Source: a virus
Direction: 5' to 3' (one strand)
DNA length: 53,236 nt
IMG/VR virus record: IMGVR_UViG_3300035099_000117
Location: 1-53,236 of that record
Under the pieces are notes generated by a model. That model had not been told where the DNA came from, did no database searches, and saw only the letters and a program-made list of their open reading frames with translations. The position numbers and the translations under genes are program-made. Shown in pieces: positions 32,753 to 39,078 of the stretch. Position 1 is the stretch's first letter. The number at the start of each line of letters is the position of its first letter.

Positions 32753-33257
32753 GCAGGCGGCTCGCAACCCTTTCGTGGATTTCATATCACCCTTGGCAAG
32801 CCGCCTGCGCTTGCGAAGACGCCAGCCGGCCTTTGGATTTCACAAAATTGCTGGGCGTCTTCGCATTCACCTTTCGGGGTGGCCCACAGTCTTTATGTGG
32901 ATTCCACCTGAGAATTGGTAAGCCACCCCCTCGACGCTGGCTTCAGCACGGTCCGTCTGGTTTTCAGGCGCGAGGTGGCTGAAGCCTCCGCTTTCCACCT
33001 TCTGGCGCGACGCAGCAATTTCGGGTTGGTTTTCATCGTTACCGTAGCCGCAATCGCGCCATCCATGCCATGCACCGGCATAGGCTCGATGGTTTTCAGA
33101 CCCGTATTGGCCGTACGCATAGCTTACTCTCGCCTACGAGGGAGACGGCACTCCCACGATGGATTACAACATTGGTGTGGCCGCCTCCCCTGAAGGCATC
33201 GTTCCGAGGCCGACATCGAATCGCTGGTTTTCAGATACTGCGTGGCCGGCATCGAAT
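32753..33257. repeat. Structured dual-spacer repeat array, part 2 (8 units), TIGR-like
   Basis: Eight tandem units at spacings of 58-70 nt. Core (plus strand) at 32777, 32835, 32899, 32959, 33028, 33091, 33161, 33226, consensus GG(T/A)TTTCA. In all eight, CA lies at -12/-11 and G at +12 after the core, with T at -1, and TG at +10/+11 in seven of eight (TA in the unit at 33028). Between these fixed points sit two 9-nt segments that differ in every unit. Outer arms are unique to each unit but mutually complementary (for example 32813-32823 with 32854-32864, 11 bp; 32939-32947 with 32978-32986, 9 bp). Geometry recalls TIGR arrays with two 9-nt spacers. Transcribed strand unknown. Confidence 0.85.
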
Positions 33258-34258
33258 CTTTTCCCATTACCCGCAACCCAGATTCGCTTCAAAATTTCTT
33301 TCATCATCTTCCGCCGCGCCCGCGCGCCGCAATGTCCCTGCTTCGTCTTGCAATTCGGGCATTTCGCATCGTGCGCCGCGAATTCCTTGGCATATTCCGC
33401 CTCGTAGAACGCTCGCCAGGGATTCGCCCGGTTCCTGATTATCGCCGTGCCTACCAAGTAAACCGCCGTGCGCATCGCCGGCGACCAATGCGACGGCACG
33501 CCCCGCATCCGCTTTGGCGCTTTCCCATTCTCCACCGATTGGCCGCAGAATCGCCAGAATGCCGCCACGCTCGGGAACCTCTCGAAGCCTCCAGAGAAGG
33601 CCACGAACGCCGCCGCTGAAATCCACTCCTGGACATGCAGGATCCTCCGCACCATCACGCACTCCGGAATCTTCGCCGCCAGCTTCCCGATATAGGTGTC
33701 AAGCTGCGTGCCCTCTTCTGAGACCACCGACGTGCGAATCTCGCTCAGTTTCTCTAGCGCTTGCTTGAATAGCGGTTCGGCCTTGATCGAGTCCTCATCG
33801 GCCAAACCGATGTTCCGGGCTTCTTGCTTCACCGCCCGCACCGCGTCTCCGTAGAAGCGAACGACGGCACCACGAAGCGAGAGAGCGTGCCGCAGCTGAG
33901 CGATATCCGGTCGGGGCTGGAATTGCCGGAAGATTACATTCGGCAATTTCGCCCATGTCGCAACAATCTCTTCCGGCGGAAGATTCTTGGCGATTCCCGT
34001 TTGATGCCAATGAGTATAAAGCAGCTTCACGCCTCGCTCCGCCAATCCGAACAAGAAGCTGTCCGTGGCGCGCACCGCCGTCAGACGCACAATGCCTCCT
34101 GTTTTCAGTGATCTAACAAAGTCGTTCAGCTTTGCTCCGGTCAGGCGCTCAACGCCCTCACCGTTCGAGACATAAGCCGTAGGTATCCGTCTGCCATCGG
34201 TCTTCTCGTAGCAGACATGTAGAGCAATGATTTTTTCCTGGTTGGATTTCATCTGCAT
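33164..34258 (-). CDS. IS110/Nop-like protein, candidate Tas-type RNA-guided protein
   Basis: 364 aa from ATG 34258 after AAGGAG. The N-terminal half resembles the IS110 DEDD region in layout (GGIVRLTAVRATDSFLFGLAERGVKLLYTH, then a long helix PRPDIAQLRHALSLRGAVV) but the acidic tetrad is not clear, so nuclease activity is doubtful. Residues 230-290 (FWRFCGQSVENGKAPKRMRGVPSHWSPAMRTAVYLVGTAIIRN) resemble the IS110 Transposase_20 / Nop RNA-binding region. C300, C303, C310 form a Cys knuckle. The stop TAA lies inside the loop of array unit 7. Adjacent to the dual-spacer array and an HNH gene, it fits a Tas-like RNA-binding protein. Confidence 0.7.
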   Translation of the reverse strand: MQMKSNQEKIIALHVCYEKTDGRRIPTAYVSNGEGVERLTGAKLNDFVRSLKTGGIVRLTAVRATDSFLFGLAERGVKLLYTHWHQTGIAKNLPPEEIVATWAKLPNVIFRQFQPRPDIAQLRHALSLRGAVVRFYGDAVRAVKQEARNIGLADEDSIKAEPLFKQALEKLSEIRTSVVSEEGTQLDTYIGKLAAKIPECVMVRRILHVQEWISAAAFVAFSGGFERFPSVAAFWRFCGQSVENGKAPKRMRGVPSHWSPAMRTAVYLVGTAIIRNRANPWRAFYEAEYAKEFAAHDAKCPNCKTKQGHCGARARRKMMKEILKRIWVAGNGKRFDAGHAVSENQRFDVGLGTMPSGEAATPML

Positions 34259-34272
34259 CTCCTCTCCTTTTT

Positions 34273-34344
34273 GCGCCGGGTTCGGGGCGAGGCTTTTTAC
34301 CATCAGGGTCGGAGTCTAAGCTGACCTCGCCCCGTGGCCCGGCG
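34273..34344. other. Large two-part GC hairpin before the IS110/Nop-like gene
   Basis: Outer arms 34274-34280 and 34338-34344 (CGCCGGG with CCCGGCG) and inner arms 34283-34292 and 34325-34334 (10 perfect bp) enclose 32 nt. It covers the leader just upstream of the RBS at 34258. No U tract follows on the minus strand, so it is not a plain terminator. It could insulate or regulate translation of the gene, or be a degenerate array relative, but its loop lacks the core motif. Confidence 0.7.
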
Positions 34345-34360
34345 GTCTTGTTGCGCGCGT

Positions 34361-34591
34361 TCACCTTTCGCGCCCGATGCTGATCAACTTCGCCTGCTTC
34401 TTTTCCCACCGATGCTGCTCAATCCTACGCCAGCCTTCCGCGCAGATCGGCCCCAGATAGCGATCGAGCTTGTCCCACGGCACCCCGATGAGCAGCACGG
34501 CATATATCCAGCCCTCCCGACCGACGCCGGCTAACAGCGCGACGGTGAGCCCCATGAGAAACGCGGCGAAAGTTCGGCTGTCTCGGATCAT
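34361..34591 (-). CDS. Small membrane protein
   Basis: 76 aa from ATG 34591 (MIRDSRTFAAFLMGLTVALLAG), after GAAGGAGAAGCG and overlapping the HNH stop. Two hydrophobic segments (residues 8-23 and 29-38 region) then a basic amphipathic tail (WRRIEQHRWEKKQAK). Holin-like topology is possible, but its place among early genes argues for another role. Function unknown. Confidence 0.65.
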   Translation of the reverse strand: MIRDSRTFAAFLMGLTVALLAGVGREGWIYAVLLIGVPWDKLDRYLGPICAEGWRRIEQHRWEKKQAKLISIGRER

Positions 34592-35040
34592 CGCTTCTCC
34601 TTCACGCTCCATTTGGGCTCAGGCCCAGTTTTTCGATGGCACTCGGCACACAGAGTCACGAGATTCCGCACCTTCCTGCCGTCTATCGTGACCCAGATGC
34701 GGTCATCTCTCCGTCCCCCGCTCATGCCTCTCCCATGCACGTGGTGAATCTCAGCTTCGTTCACCAGGTCTTTTCCTGGCGGCGTCAGGAATTTTCCGCA
34801 ACTCTCGCAGCATCCGCCATCAAGCAAAAAGACATCCACCTTCCGTTCCCGCCATGCCGCGCCGCTGAGCACTTCTCGGCCATCACGATAGATGATCCGC
34901 AGGCGCTTCTTGACTCGTTTGAGCTTTGGCGGCGGGGAATCACAATCAATCGTTTCGCAAAGCTGAAGGCGACAAACCCAAGCACGCTTTGACGGTAGCC
35001 AGCGAAGCGCGCGATTGTGAACCGGGCATCGCGGTTTCAT
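34588..35040 (-). CDS. HNH endonuclease
   Basis: 150 aa, coupled to the upstream gene by ATGA. HNH/zinc signature: C78 and C81 (CCESCG), then H99-H100 (EIHHVHGRG), N126 and C131-x-x-C134-H135 (NLVTLCAECHRK). Additional Cys at 5, 23, 28 and 33 may bind a second zinc. Typical of phage HNH proteins that may act at cos, in homing or in DNA processing. No target is evident here. Not in the terminase cluster, so packaging-linked nicking is less likely. Confidence 0.85.
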   Translation of the reverse strand: MKPRCPVHNRALRWLPSKRAWVCRLQLCETIDCDSPPPKLKRVKKRLRIIYRDGREVLSGAAWRERKVDVFLLDGGCCESCGKFLTPPGKDLVNEAEIHHVHGRGMSGGRRDDRIWVTIDGRKVRNLVTLCAECHRKTGPEPKWSVKEKR

Positions 35041-35618
35041 TGTTGCATCTCGCGCACTGACTCTAATGCCATCAGCACGCCGTCGTCGTATCGCAGATCA
35101 AAATCAGCGAAGATGGCCTCAAGTGCAACCGTCTTGCTCTCCGTCTGATTCAGACGCTTCGCCTTCTCGATGCACCGGTCGATGACTGGGACAAATGAAC
35201 GCGGCACGGTGAAGAACACCTGGACATTGCCTTCCAATAGCAGGCCGGGAACACGCTCTGATACTGTGCGCTCGAACGTCCGCTCCGTCTCCGAATTCGC
35301 CGCATGAAGCAGTTCCTTCCGCCGGGATGTCGGCACCTTACTCAGCACAATCGCGTTCGCCAAGGTCAGGGATTCAATCTCCGTCTCGTCCATCCCGCCG
35401 GCGCATAACTCCTCAATCGCGTGCATCGCGGCATAGACCGTGGACCGACTGCGCCCGAATTTCGCCTCCACCCAGTCGCCGAAACGCTCATAGCCGAGTT
35501 CCTTATACAATCGTTGCTCCCGACATTCCTGGCAGAGCTGTGCCACGCGAATCCAGGCCCGCCCAATTGTCTGGGCGAGACGGTCGGCTTCCTTGTCAAT
35601 CTGCTGCGCTCGGGTCAT
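35037..35618 (-). CDS. DNA-binding (ParB-HTH-like) phage protein
   Basis: 193 aa from ATG 35618 (MTRAQQIDKEADRLAQTIGRAW), which follows GAGAGGAAATCG and overlaps a small ORF stop by ATGA. The longer frame upstream includes other small ORFs. Segment YKELGYERFGDWVEAKFGRSRSTVYAAMHAIEEL (residues 40-75) is a helix-turn-helix typical of phage regulators of this layout. Later KVPTSRRKELLHAANSETERTFERTVSERVPG then a VFFTVPRSFVPVIDRCI module. Probably a transcription or replication regulator. Confidence 0.72.
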   Translation of the reverse strand: MTRAQQIDKEADRLAQTIGRAWIRVAQLCQECREQRLYKELGYERFGDWVEAKFGRSRSTVYAAMHAIEELCAGGMDETEIESLTLANAIVLSKVPTSRRKELLHAANSETERTFERTVSERVPGLLLEGNVQVFFTVPRSFVPVIDRCIEKAKRLNQTESKTVALEAIFADFDLRYDDGVLMALESVREMQQ

Positions 35619-35728
35619 CGATTTCCTCTCTTCCCAATAGGTACGAGATAACGTGGTGGTCCCACGGGCGCCCGCTTCGTAGGCTCCAGAGCCGGCGTAC
35701 TCTCGGGCCGTATGTCGGCGGGCGGCAC
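35615..35728 (-). CDS. Tiny Pro-rich ORF, coupled
   Basis: 37 codons from GTG 35728 (MPPADIRPESTPALEPTKRAPVG...). Stop overlaps the next start by ATGA and CGGAG lies 8-10 nt upstream of the GTG. The ATGA overlap and proline-rich composition argue it is translated. It overlaps another frame that also reads open (the N-terminal extension of the 193-aa gene), so confidence is limited. Confidence 0.45.
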   Translation of the reverse strand: MPPADIRPESTPALEPTKRAPVGPPRYLVPIGKRGNR

Positions 35729-35746
35729 GCCGGTGCCATCTCCGCA

Positions 35747-35833
35747 TCACATCGTCTTTACAGGCTTCCAAAATCCAACCCACCAAACTTGCGGCCAGCG
35801 CATGCCATCGATCTGTAGTTCCACCTGCGTCAC
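35747..35833 (-). CDS. Tiny Trp-rich ORF
   Basis: 28 codons from GTG 35833 (MTQVELQIDGMRWPQVWWVG...) after GGAGGGGGAAATAT. Four tryptophans and a good RBS suggest a small protein rather than noise. It lies in a 350-bp stretch that otherwise has no long gene with an RBS. No function can be assigned. Confidence 0.45.
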   Translation of the reverse strand: MTQVELQIDGMRWPQVWWVGFWKPVKTM

Positions 35834-35893
35834 ATATTTCCCCCTCCGGTGGCGGTCGCCAATAATCCAGCATCCGCGACGCGTGACTGTCGC

Positions 35894-35971
35894 TCACCGG
35901 TTCTTGAGATGTGGCCAACGCCTTGACGCTTTCATGACCAATCGTTGACCCGGTTGATATTTCGCTCTCAT
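35894..35971 (-). CDS. Tiny basic ORF with strong RBS
   Basis: 25 codons from ATG 35971 (MRAKYQPGQRLVMKASRRWP...), directly after AGGAGGGGAT. Six basic residues. May be the start of a longer gene broken by a frameshift, since the adjacent frame remains open for another 90 codons. Translation is likely, function unknown. Confidence 0.45.
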   Translation of the reverse strand: MRAKYQPGQRLVMKASRRWPHLKNR

Positions 35972-35998
35972 ATCCCCTCCTGATTCATCGTTCCGAAC

Positions 35999-36943
35999 TC
36001 ACAGTAGTTTCCTAAAGTACAAGACCCAGACAAATGGATTTAAGCCCCAGCCGAACCCCCGCTTTTCGTTGATGGAATCCCAGAAGTGGCGAAAAGCGGC
36101 AGGGGCGCTTCCCTCCGGACCCAGATTGCACCCGTCCTTGTTGAAGCCCTCCGCATAAGCGTCCTGTTCGCCGATTTCCTGTACTCGCTCGACGCGGATG
36201 CCAGTGATTTCAAGCCTTCGGTGTCCCCCTACGGATGGGAACCACGATTCCTTGAGCCATCGCTTGCTGTTCACTATTCTTGAGACCTGAGATTGACTGA
36301 TTGAGAACTGGTCGGCGATATCCCTTTGGTAGATGTCCTGCTCCCAGTAGAGGCTGCGAATCTCATCTACCTGGGCGCGTGTCAGCCCAGCGCTACCGTT
36401 GTCCTCGCCGCATACCTCAGCTGAACGTCCACGTTTGACCTTGTCTCGGATGTTGTCATCGTTTGTTCCGAGATACAAATGACCGGGATTAACGCACCAC
36501 GGTAGGTCGCAGGTATGGAGCACATGCTGTCCCTTAGGAATACTGCCCCCATGAAGTAGCCATGATGCACGGTGGGCGGCAATCTCCATCCCGTCCCAAC
36601 GAATGGTGCCGTATCCTTTGCGATTCGTTTTGCCAAACCATTCCCAGCAGGATTCGAATTTGTAAACGCGGCTCCAAAATCGCTCCTCCTTGGGGATGCT
36701 CTTAGTGAAGGATGCTCCTTGGATTATCCAAAGGCGGTCGCCGGGCTGACCGTAGGGGCATTTGATGAAAACCCGATCACGCACGCCCGTCGTGCTAACC
36801 TGAACCGCTTTGAACTCGGCGGTCAACCGATAGTCCCAACCAAGGCGAGGTTGTGGCTTGATGACCCGCCGCGTCTGCGTCTTGCGGCCTTCCAGGATCG
36901 CCCGTACCATCGAACCGCTGAAGAGGATTGGCACTTCTTTCAT
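35999..36943 (-). CDS. ASCH-type phage protein with in-frame HNH endonuclease insertion
   Basis: 314 aa, RBS GAGGAGC. Residues 1-72 (MKEVPILFSGSMVRAILEGRKTQTRR ... CPYGQPGDRLW) and 231-314 (KESWFPSVGG ... FRHFWDSINEKRGFGWGLNPFVWV) together make the familiar phage ASCH-like protein. Residues about 80-230 are a complete HNH_3-type unit (CWEWFGKTNRKGYGTI at 99-113; H143, N152, H155 in VLHTCDLPWCVNPGHLYLGT; then an HTH, YQRDIADQFSISQSQVSRIV). The insertion keeps frame at both ends. No intein splice residues (terminal Asn, Cys/Ser/Thr) are seen. Confidence 0.85.
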   Translation of the reverse strand: MKEVPILFSGSMVRAILEGRKTQTRRVIKPQPRLGWDYRLTAEFKAVQVSTTGVRDRVFIKCPYGQPGDRLWIIQGASFTKSIPKEERFWSRVYKFESCWEWFGKTNRKGYGTIRWDGMEIAAHRASWLLHGGSIPKGQHVLHTCDLPWCVNPGHLYLGTNDDNIRDKVKRGRSAEVCGEDNGSAGLTRAQVDEIRSLYWEQDIYQRDIADQFSISQSQVSRIVNSKRWLKESWFPSVGGHRRLEITGIRVERVQEIGEQDAYAEGFNKDGCNLGPEGSAPAAFRHFWDSINEKRGFGWGLNPFVWVLYFRKLL

Positions 36944-36955
36944 TTTGGATGCTCC

Positions 36956-37150
36956 TCACCGCGCCTGCGGCTTATCTTGACGTTCGGCGAACAGAAAGAA
37001 CTTGCGCTCCGGCTGCGTACACCTCCAACAGAGTAGACGATAGGTTCCTCGGCCAGTCCGGTACAGGAAATGAAGAGCCCCGTGCCATTTGCCGCATTTG
37101 CTGCATTGCAATCCGCACGCTGATAATTCCCTGACGAATTGTGGCTTCAC
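36956..37150 (-). CDS. Zinc-ribbon microprotein
   Basis: 64 aa from GTG 37150, with GAGGTGAAGG as RBS. Overlaps a preceding frame end by GTGA. Four cysteines at 16, 19, 41 and 44 (CSKCGKW ... CWRC) form a zinc ribbon. Basic overall. Belongs to a row of Cys-rich small genes between the replication block and the ASCH-type gene. Likely nucleic-acid or protein binding. Confidence 0.7.
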   Translation of the reverse strand: MKPQFVRELSACGLQCSKCGKWHGALHFLYRTGRGTYRLLCWRCTQPERKFFLFAERQDKPQAR

Positions 37151-37305
37151 TCCTTCACCTCGGGCAGCCCGTCAACCAGGTCCAGCCACGCCTCGAATAC
37201 TCGCGTGCGGCGGACAATAATCGAAGTAGCCAGCCACCACCACCATGCCCCGCGCGCGGCAGATTGTCCCCTGCGTTTTCTCAGCCCTTCGCTCCAGCGC
37301 AGGGT

Positions 37306-37404
37306 CTAGAGCGCGGGCATAAACGGCGAACAACCTGGCCTGTGTATCTTGTTGCCCGTTGTGTCCGTCGGGCAATTGCAAAGTCTGTTGTCGCCTATGA
37401 ACAT
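37306..37404 (-). CDS. Cys-rich microprotein with amber end, post-stop frame open
   Basis: 32 codons (MFIGDNRLCNCPTDTTGNK...) from ATG 37404, after AAGGGAGGTGAGGTAA, a very strong RBS. Ends in L-UAG at 37306. The same frame continues open for 50 more codons, beginning T-L-R-W-S-E-G-L-R-K, to end in PEVKE-stop coupled to the next gene. The neighbouring gene at 37480 ends the same way with a related post-stop sequence, so readthrough or a conserved signal at the stop is possible. Confidence 0.6.
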   Translation of the reverse strand: MFIGDNRLCNCPTDTTGNKIHRPGCSPFMPAL

Positions 37405-37479
37405 TTACCTCACCTCCCTTATTCGCCAGTTGCGCCTTTCGCCGTGCGATTTCCCCAGCCCCTTGCTCCAGCGCACGGC

Positions 37480-37608
37480 CTAGAGCGTGGCGTTACCGGA
37501 TGGAACTACCATCGTATAAGCGTCAGGTAGAGACTGGCAGTTATGCTTTTCTCCCAGACTCACCCAGGCCCCGCAACGACCGCACTCCCATCCATTGTAA
37601 ATGCTCAT
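37480..37608 (-). CDS. Cys-rich microprotein, paralogous stop context
   Basis: 42 codons (MSIYNGWECGRCGAWV...HN-C) from ATG 37608, with AAAGGAAG as RBS. The C-G-R-C and H-N-C spacing suggests a small zinc site. Ends in L-UAG at 37480. After the stop the frame reads A-V-R-W-S-K-G-L-G-K and on to TAA, matching the post-stop frame of the neighbour (R-W-S-x-G-L-x-K). A 7-bp hairpin straddles the UAG in both. Confidence 0.65.
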   Translation of the reverse strand: MSIYNGWECGRCGAWVSLGEKHNCQSLPDAYTMVVPSGNATL

Positions 37609-37614
37609 CTCGGG

Positions 37615-37830
37615 TCACTTCCTTTGTGCGCCAGTTGCACCTAACTTCTTCGCGCATGTCTCACAAATGTCGCAATCTTCGTAGGAGTGAACTGTTTCTG
37701 CCGGGCGAAATCTCTTGCAAGACTCGCAATACTCAACTGTGTTGCCTTCCGAGTCCTCGTAGTGATACGAATCAATCTTGCGCCGAACCCCTTGGTCGAT
37801 TCTAGCTTTGTGGAACTCATTAACTGCCAT
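37615..37830 (-). CDS. Zinc-finger microprotein
   Basis: 71 aa from ATG 37830 (MAVNEFHKARIDQGVRRKIDSYHYEDSEGN), with AAAAGGAGCG as RBS. The upstream extension starting 37938 has no RBS. Cys35, Cys38, Cys53, Cys56 and Cys59 (CESCKRF ... CDICETC) form a zinc-binding core. Acidic middle. Function unknown. The gene ends 7 nt before the next ATG. Confidence 0.7.
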   Translation of the reverse strand: MAVNEFHKARIDQGVRRKIDSYHYEDSEGNTVEYCESCKRFRPAETVHSYEDCDICETCAKKLGATGAQRK

Positions 37831-37912
37831 ATTCGCTCCTTTTGCGCCTTTTTTGGAGCGGGCGACCCGCCAGCAACCTCGCTTGGCCTGGCTTCCCTTG
37901 CGGGTTTCGGGA

Positions 37913-38119
37913 CTACAACACGCGAAGGCCGCCCGCATTCTCGTCTCGATCCAACATCTCGCTCAGCTTAATCAGCGCCGTGCTATCACATACCGGGCAG
38001 TGGTGGTTCCGCGCGCGGGTGATGCAATTGCAATTGACGCACAGCACCGCCTCATTCAGCGGAATGGACTCCACCGGCGTCCAAGCCTTCGCTTCGAGTG
38101 AGTTGTAAGGTTCGGGCAT
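37913..38119 (-). CDS. Zinc-ribbon protein
   Basis: 68 aa (MPEPYNSLEAKAWTPVESIPLNEAV). Cys27, Cys30, Cys41 and Cys44 (CVNCNC ... CPVC) form a rubredoxin-like zinc ribbon. RBS GAGAAGAAAG. Highly soluble. One of the row of zinc proteins in this part of the early region. Confidence 0.7.
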   Translation of the reverse strand: MPEPYNSLEAKAWTPVESIPLNEAVLCVNCNCITRARNHHCPVCDSTALIKLSEMLDRDENAGGLRVL

Positions 38120-38128
38120 TCTTTCTTC

Positions 38129-38386
38129 TCAGTTCGCCGCCCAGGTCAGGATAGCGGCCACCACAAATCCGCAGATCGCGCCGATCAGGAACGCGAACAG
38201 GACGTCACACCAGCGCTTGCTAGCGTCGCGTTCCGCCTGCTCCGCCTTCCCAGCTTCGTAGCCTTGCACCCAGCCTTGGGTGCGGGCGCGGAACCGTTCG
38301 CGAGCGAATTCCGCATCGGCAGCCTCTTGCCGCTGTCGCGCCTCGCGGCACATGCGGATTTGATATTCGTCGTAGGTTTCAGCCAT
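38129..38386 (-). CDS. Tail-anchored membrane protein
   Basis: 85 aa. The N-terminal 55 residues form a charged helix (MAETYDEYQIRMCREARQRQEAADAEFARERF). The C-terminal transmembrane segment (DVLFAFLIGAICGFVVAAILTW) anchors it. RBS CTGGAGGC. Possibly a small inner-membrane factor used to recruit phage proteins. No family recognised. Confidence 0.65.
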   Translation of the reverse strand: MAETYDEYQIRMCREARQRQEAADAEFARERFRARTQGWVQGYEAGKAEQAERDASKRWCDVLFAFLIGAICGFVVAAILTWAAN

Positions 38387-38422
38387 GGGAAAAGCCTCCA
38401 GTTGCCAGTAGCCAGTGGCCAG

Positions 38423-38743
38423 TCAATCTTCTGGCTGATATGCTGGCGGGTCCTCGTAAGCGGCGAAACCCATGTCGCCTTCGAGAGAGGAAACGCCGAC
38501 GGCGCGCAATTCCTTTTTGGTTAACAGCCTGCTGTTCCGCTCGTGGGCAGCGAAAGCTATGTCACCCTCTTCTCTGTTTGGAGCGAGAAATTCAAGCGCC
38601 AACTGACTGTATTCAAGGGCTTCTTCGAGCGCTTTAATGCGCCTGTTTTGGCTCTCTGCTACCGCCTTAAGAGAGCGGATTTCCTCGCACGCGTCCGCGA
38701 ACGCCCGCGCGTTATACGCGGCCATGCTTGATTCGTCGCTCAT
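38423..38743 (-). CDS. Coiled-coil protein with internal repeat
   Basis: 106 aa, strong RBS AGGACGGAGGAAAGAAA. The N-terminal 50 residues are a heptad-like coiled coil (SLKAVAESQNRRIKALEEALEYSQLALEF). Two copies of EGD(I/M)(A/G)FAA(H/Y)E occur at 58-67 and 88-97, an internal duplication. Function unknown. Overlaps the adjacent zinc-ribbon gene. Confidence 0.65.
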   Translation of the reverse strand: MSDESSMAAYNARAFADACEEIRSLKAVAESQNRRIKALEEALEYSQLALEFLAPNREEGDIAFAAHERNSRLLTKKELRAVGVSSLEGDMGFAAYEDPPAYQPED

Positions 38744-38921
38744 TTTCTTTCCTCCGTCCTGTCCCCCGACAAATTGGACATATCACTGCTCGCGCTGTGC
38801 CTCTCGACGTGCAAGATGGAGGCACCGGCGCCGTGTTCCCTGCATCTTTGTGCTGATACACCGGCGGGTCTATCACCTGAACCCAGCCCCTGTCACAGCC
38901 AGGGCATTTGTCGTCACGCAT
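38712..38921 (-). CDS. DnaJ-type zinc-ribbon protein
   Basis: 69 aa from ATG 38921 (MRDDKCPGCDRGWVQV), chosen because AAAGGGGGAGCT precedes it. The frame extends upstream to 39005 without an RBS. Cys6, Cys9, Cys48 and Cys51 (CPGC ... CPICRGTG), with the CxxCxGxG element, resemble DnaJ zinc fingers. Overlaps the 106-aa coiled-coil gene. Confidence 0.65.
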   Translation of the reverse strand: MRDDKCPGCDRGWVQVIDPPVYQHKDAGNTAPVPPSCTSRGTARAVICPICRGTGRRKENERRIKHGRV

Positions 38922-39078
38922 AGCTCCCCCTTTTTTGACCTGCGAGGCAACCTCCAGATCCTCTAGGCTGAATCCTATCATCCGCGCCGCCTCGACGAGA
39001 CGCATAAGGCAATCGGCAAGTGTATCTCAGAAGCGGTTCCCGGCAAACCATAGCCACTTGGTTGGCATCGGCGGATGA

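Noticed and set aside
32753-33257. CRISPR array
   Set aside because: No identical direct repeats; only an 8-9-nt loop is shared and stems differ in each unit.
32753-33257. Integron attC cassette array
   Set aside because: No RYYYAAC/GTTRRRY core pairs and no integrase nearby.
34283-34334. Twelfth array unit at the IS110/Nop-like gene leader
   Set aside because: It forms a hairpin but lacks CA, the GG(T/A)TTTCA core and TG at the fixed distances.
35999-36943. Intein in the ASCH-type gene
   Set aside because: No Cys/Ser/Thr at the first position, no terminal His-Asn and no splice blocks at the borders.
37306-37608. Genome-wide amber recoding
   Set aside because: TAG serves as an ordinary stop in other genes here (for example spanin at 52146 and genes at 49317 and 50112).
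38922-39078. N-terminal extension of the DnaJ-type zinc gene from 39005
   Set aside because: No RBS before the upstream ATG, while the internal ATG at 38921 has a strong one.
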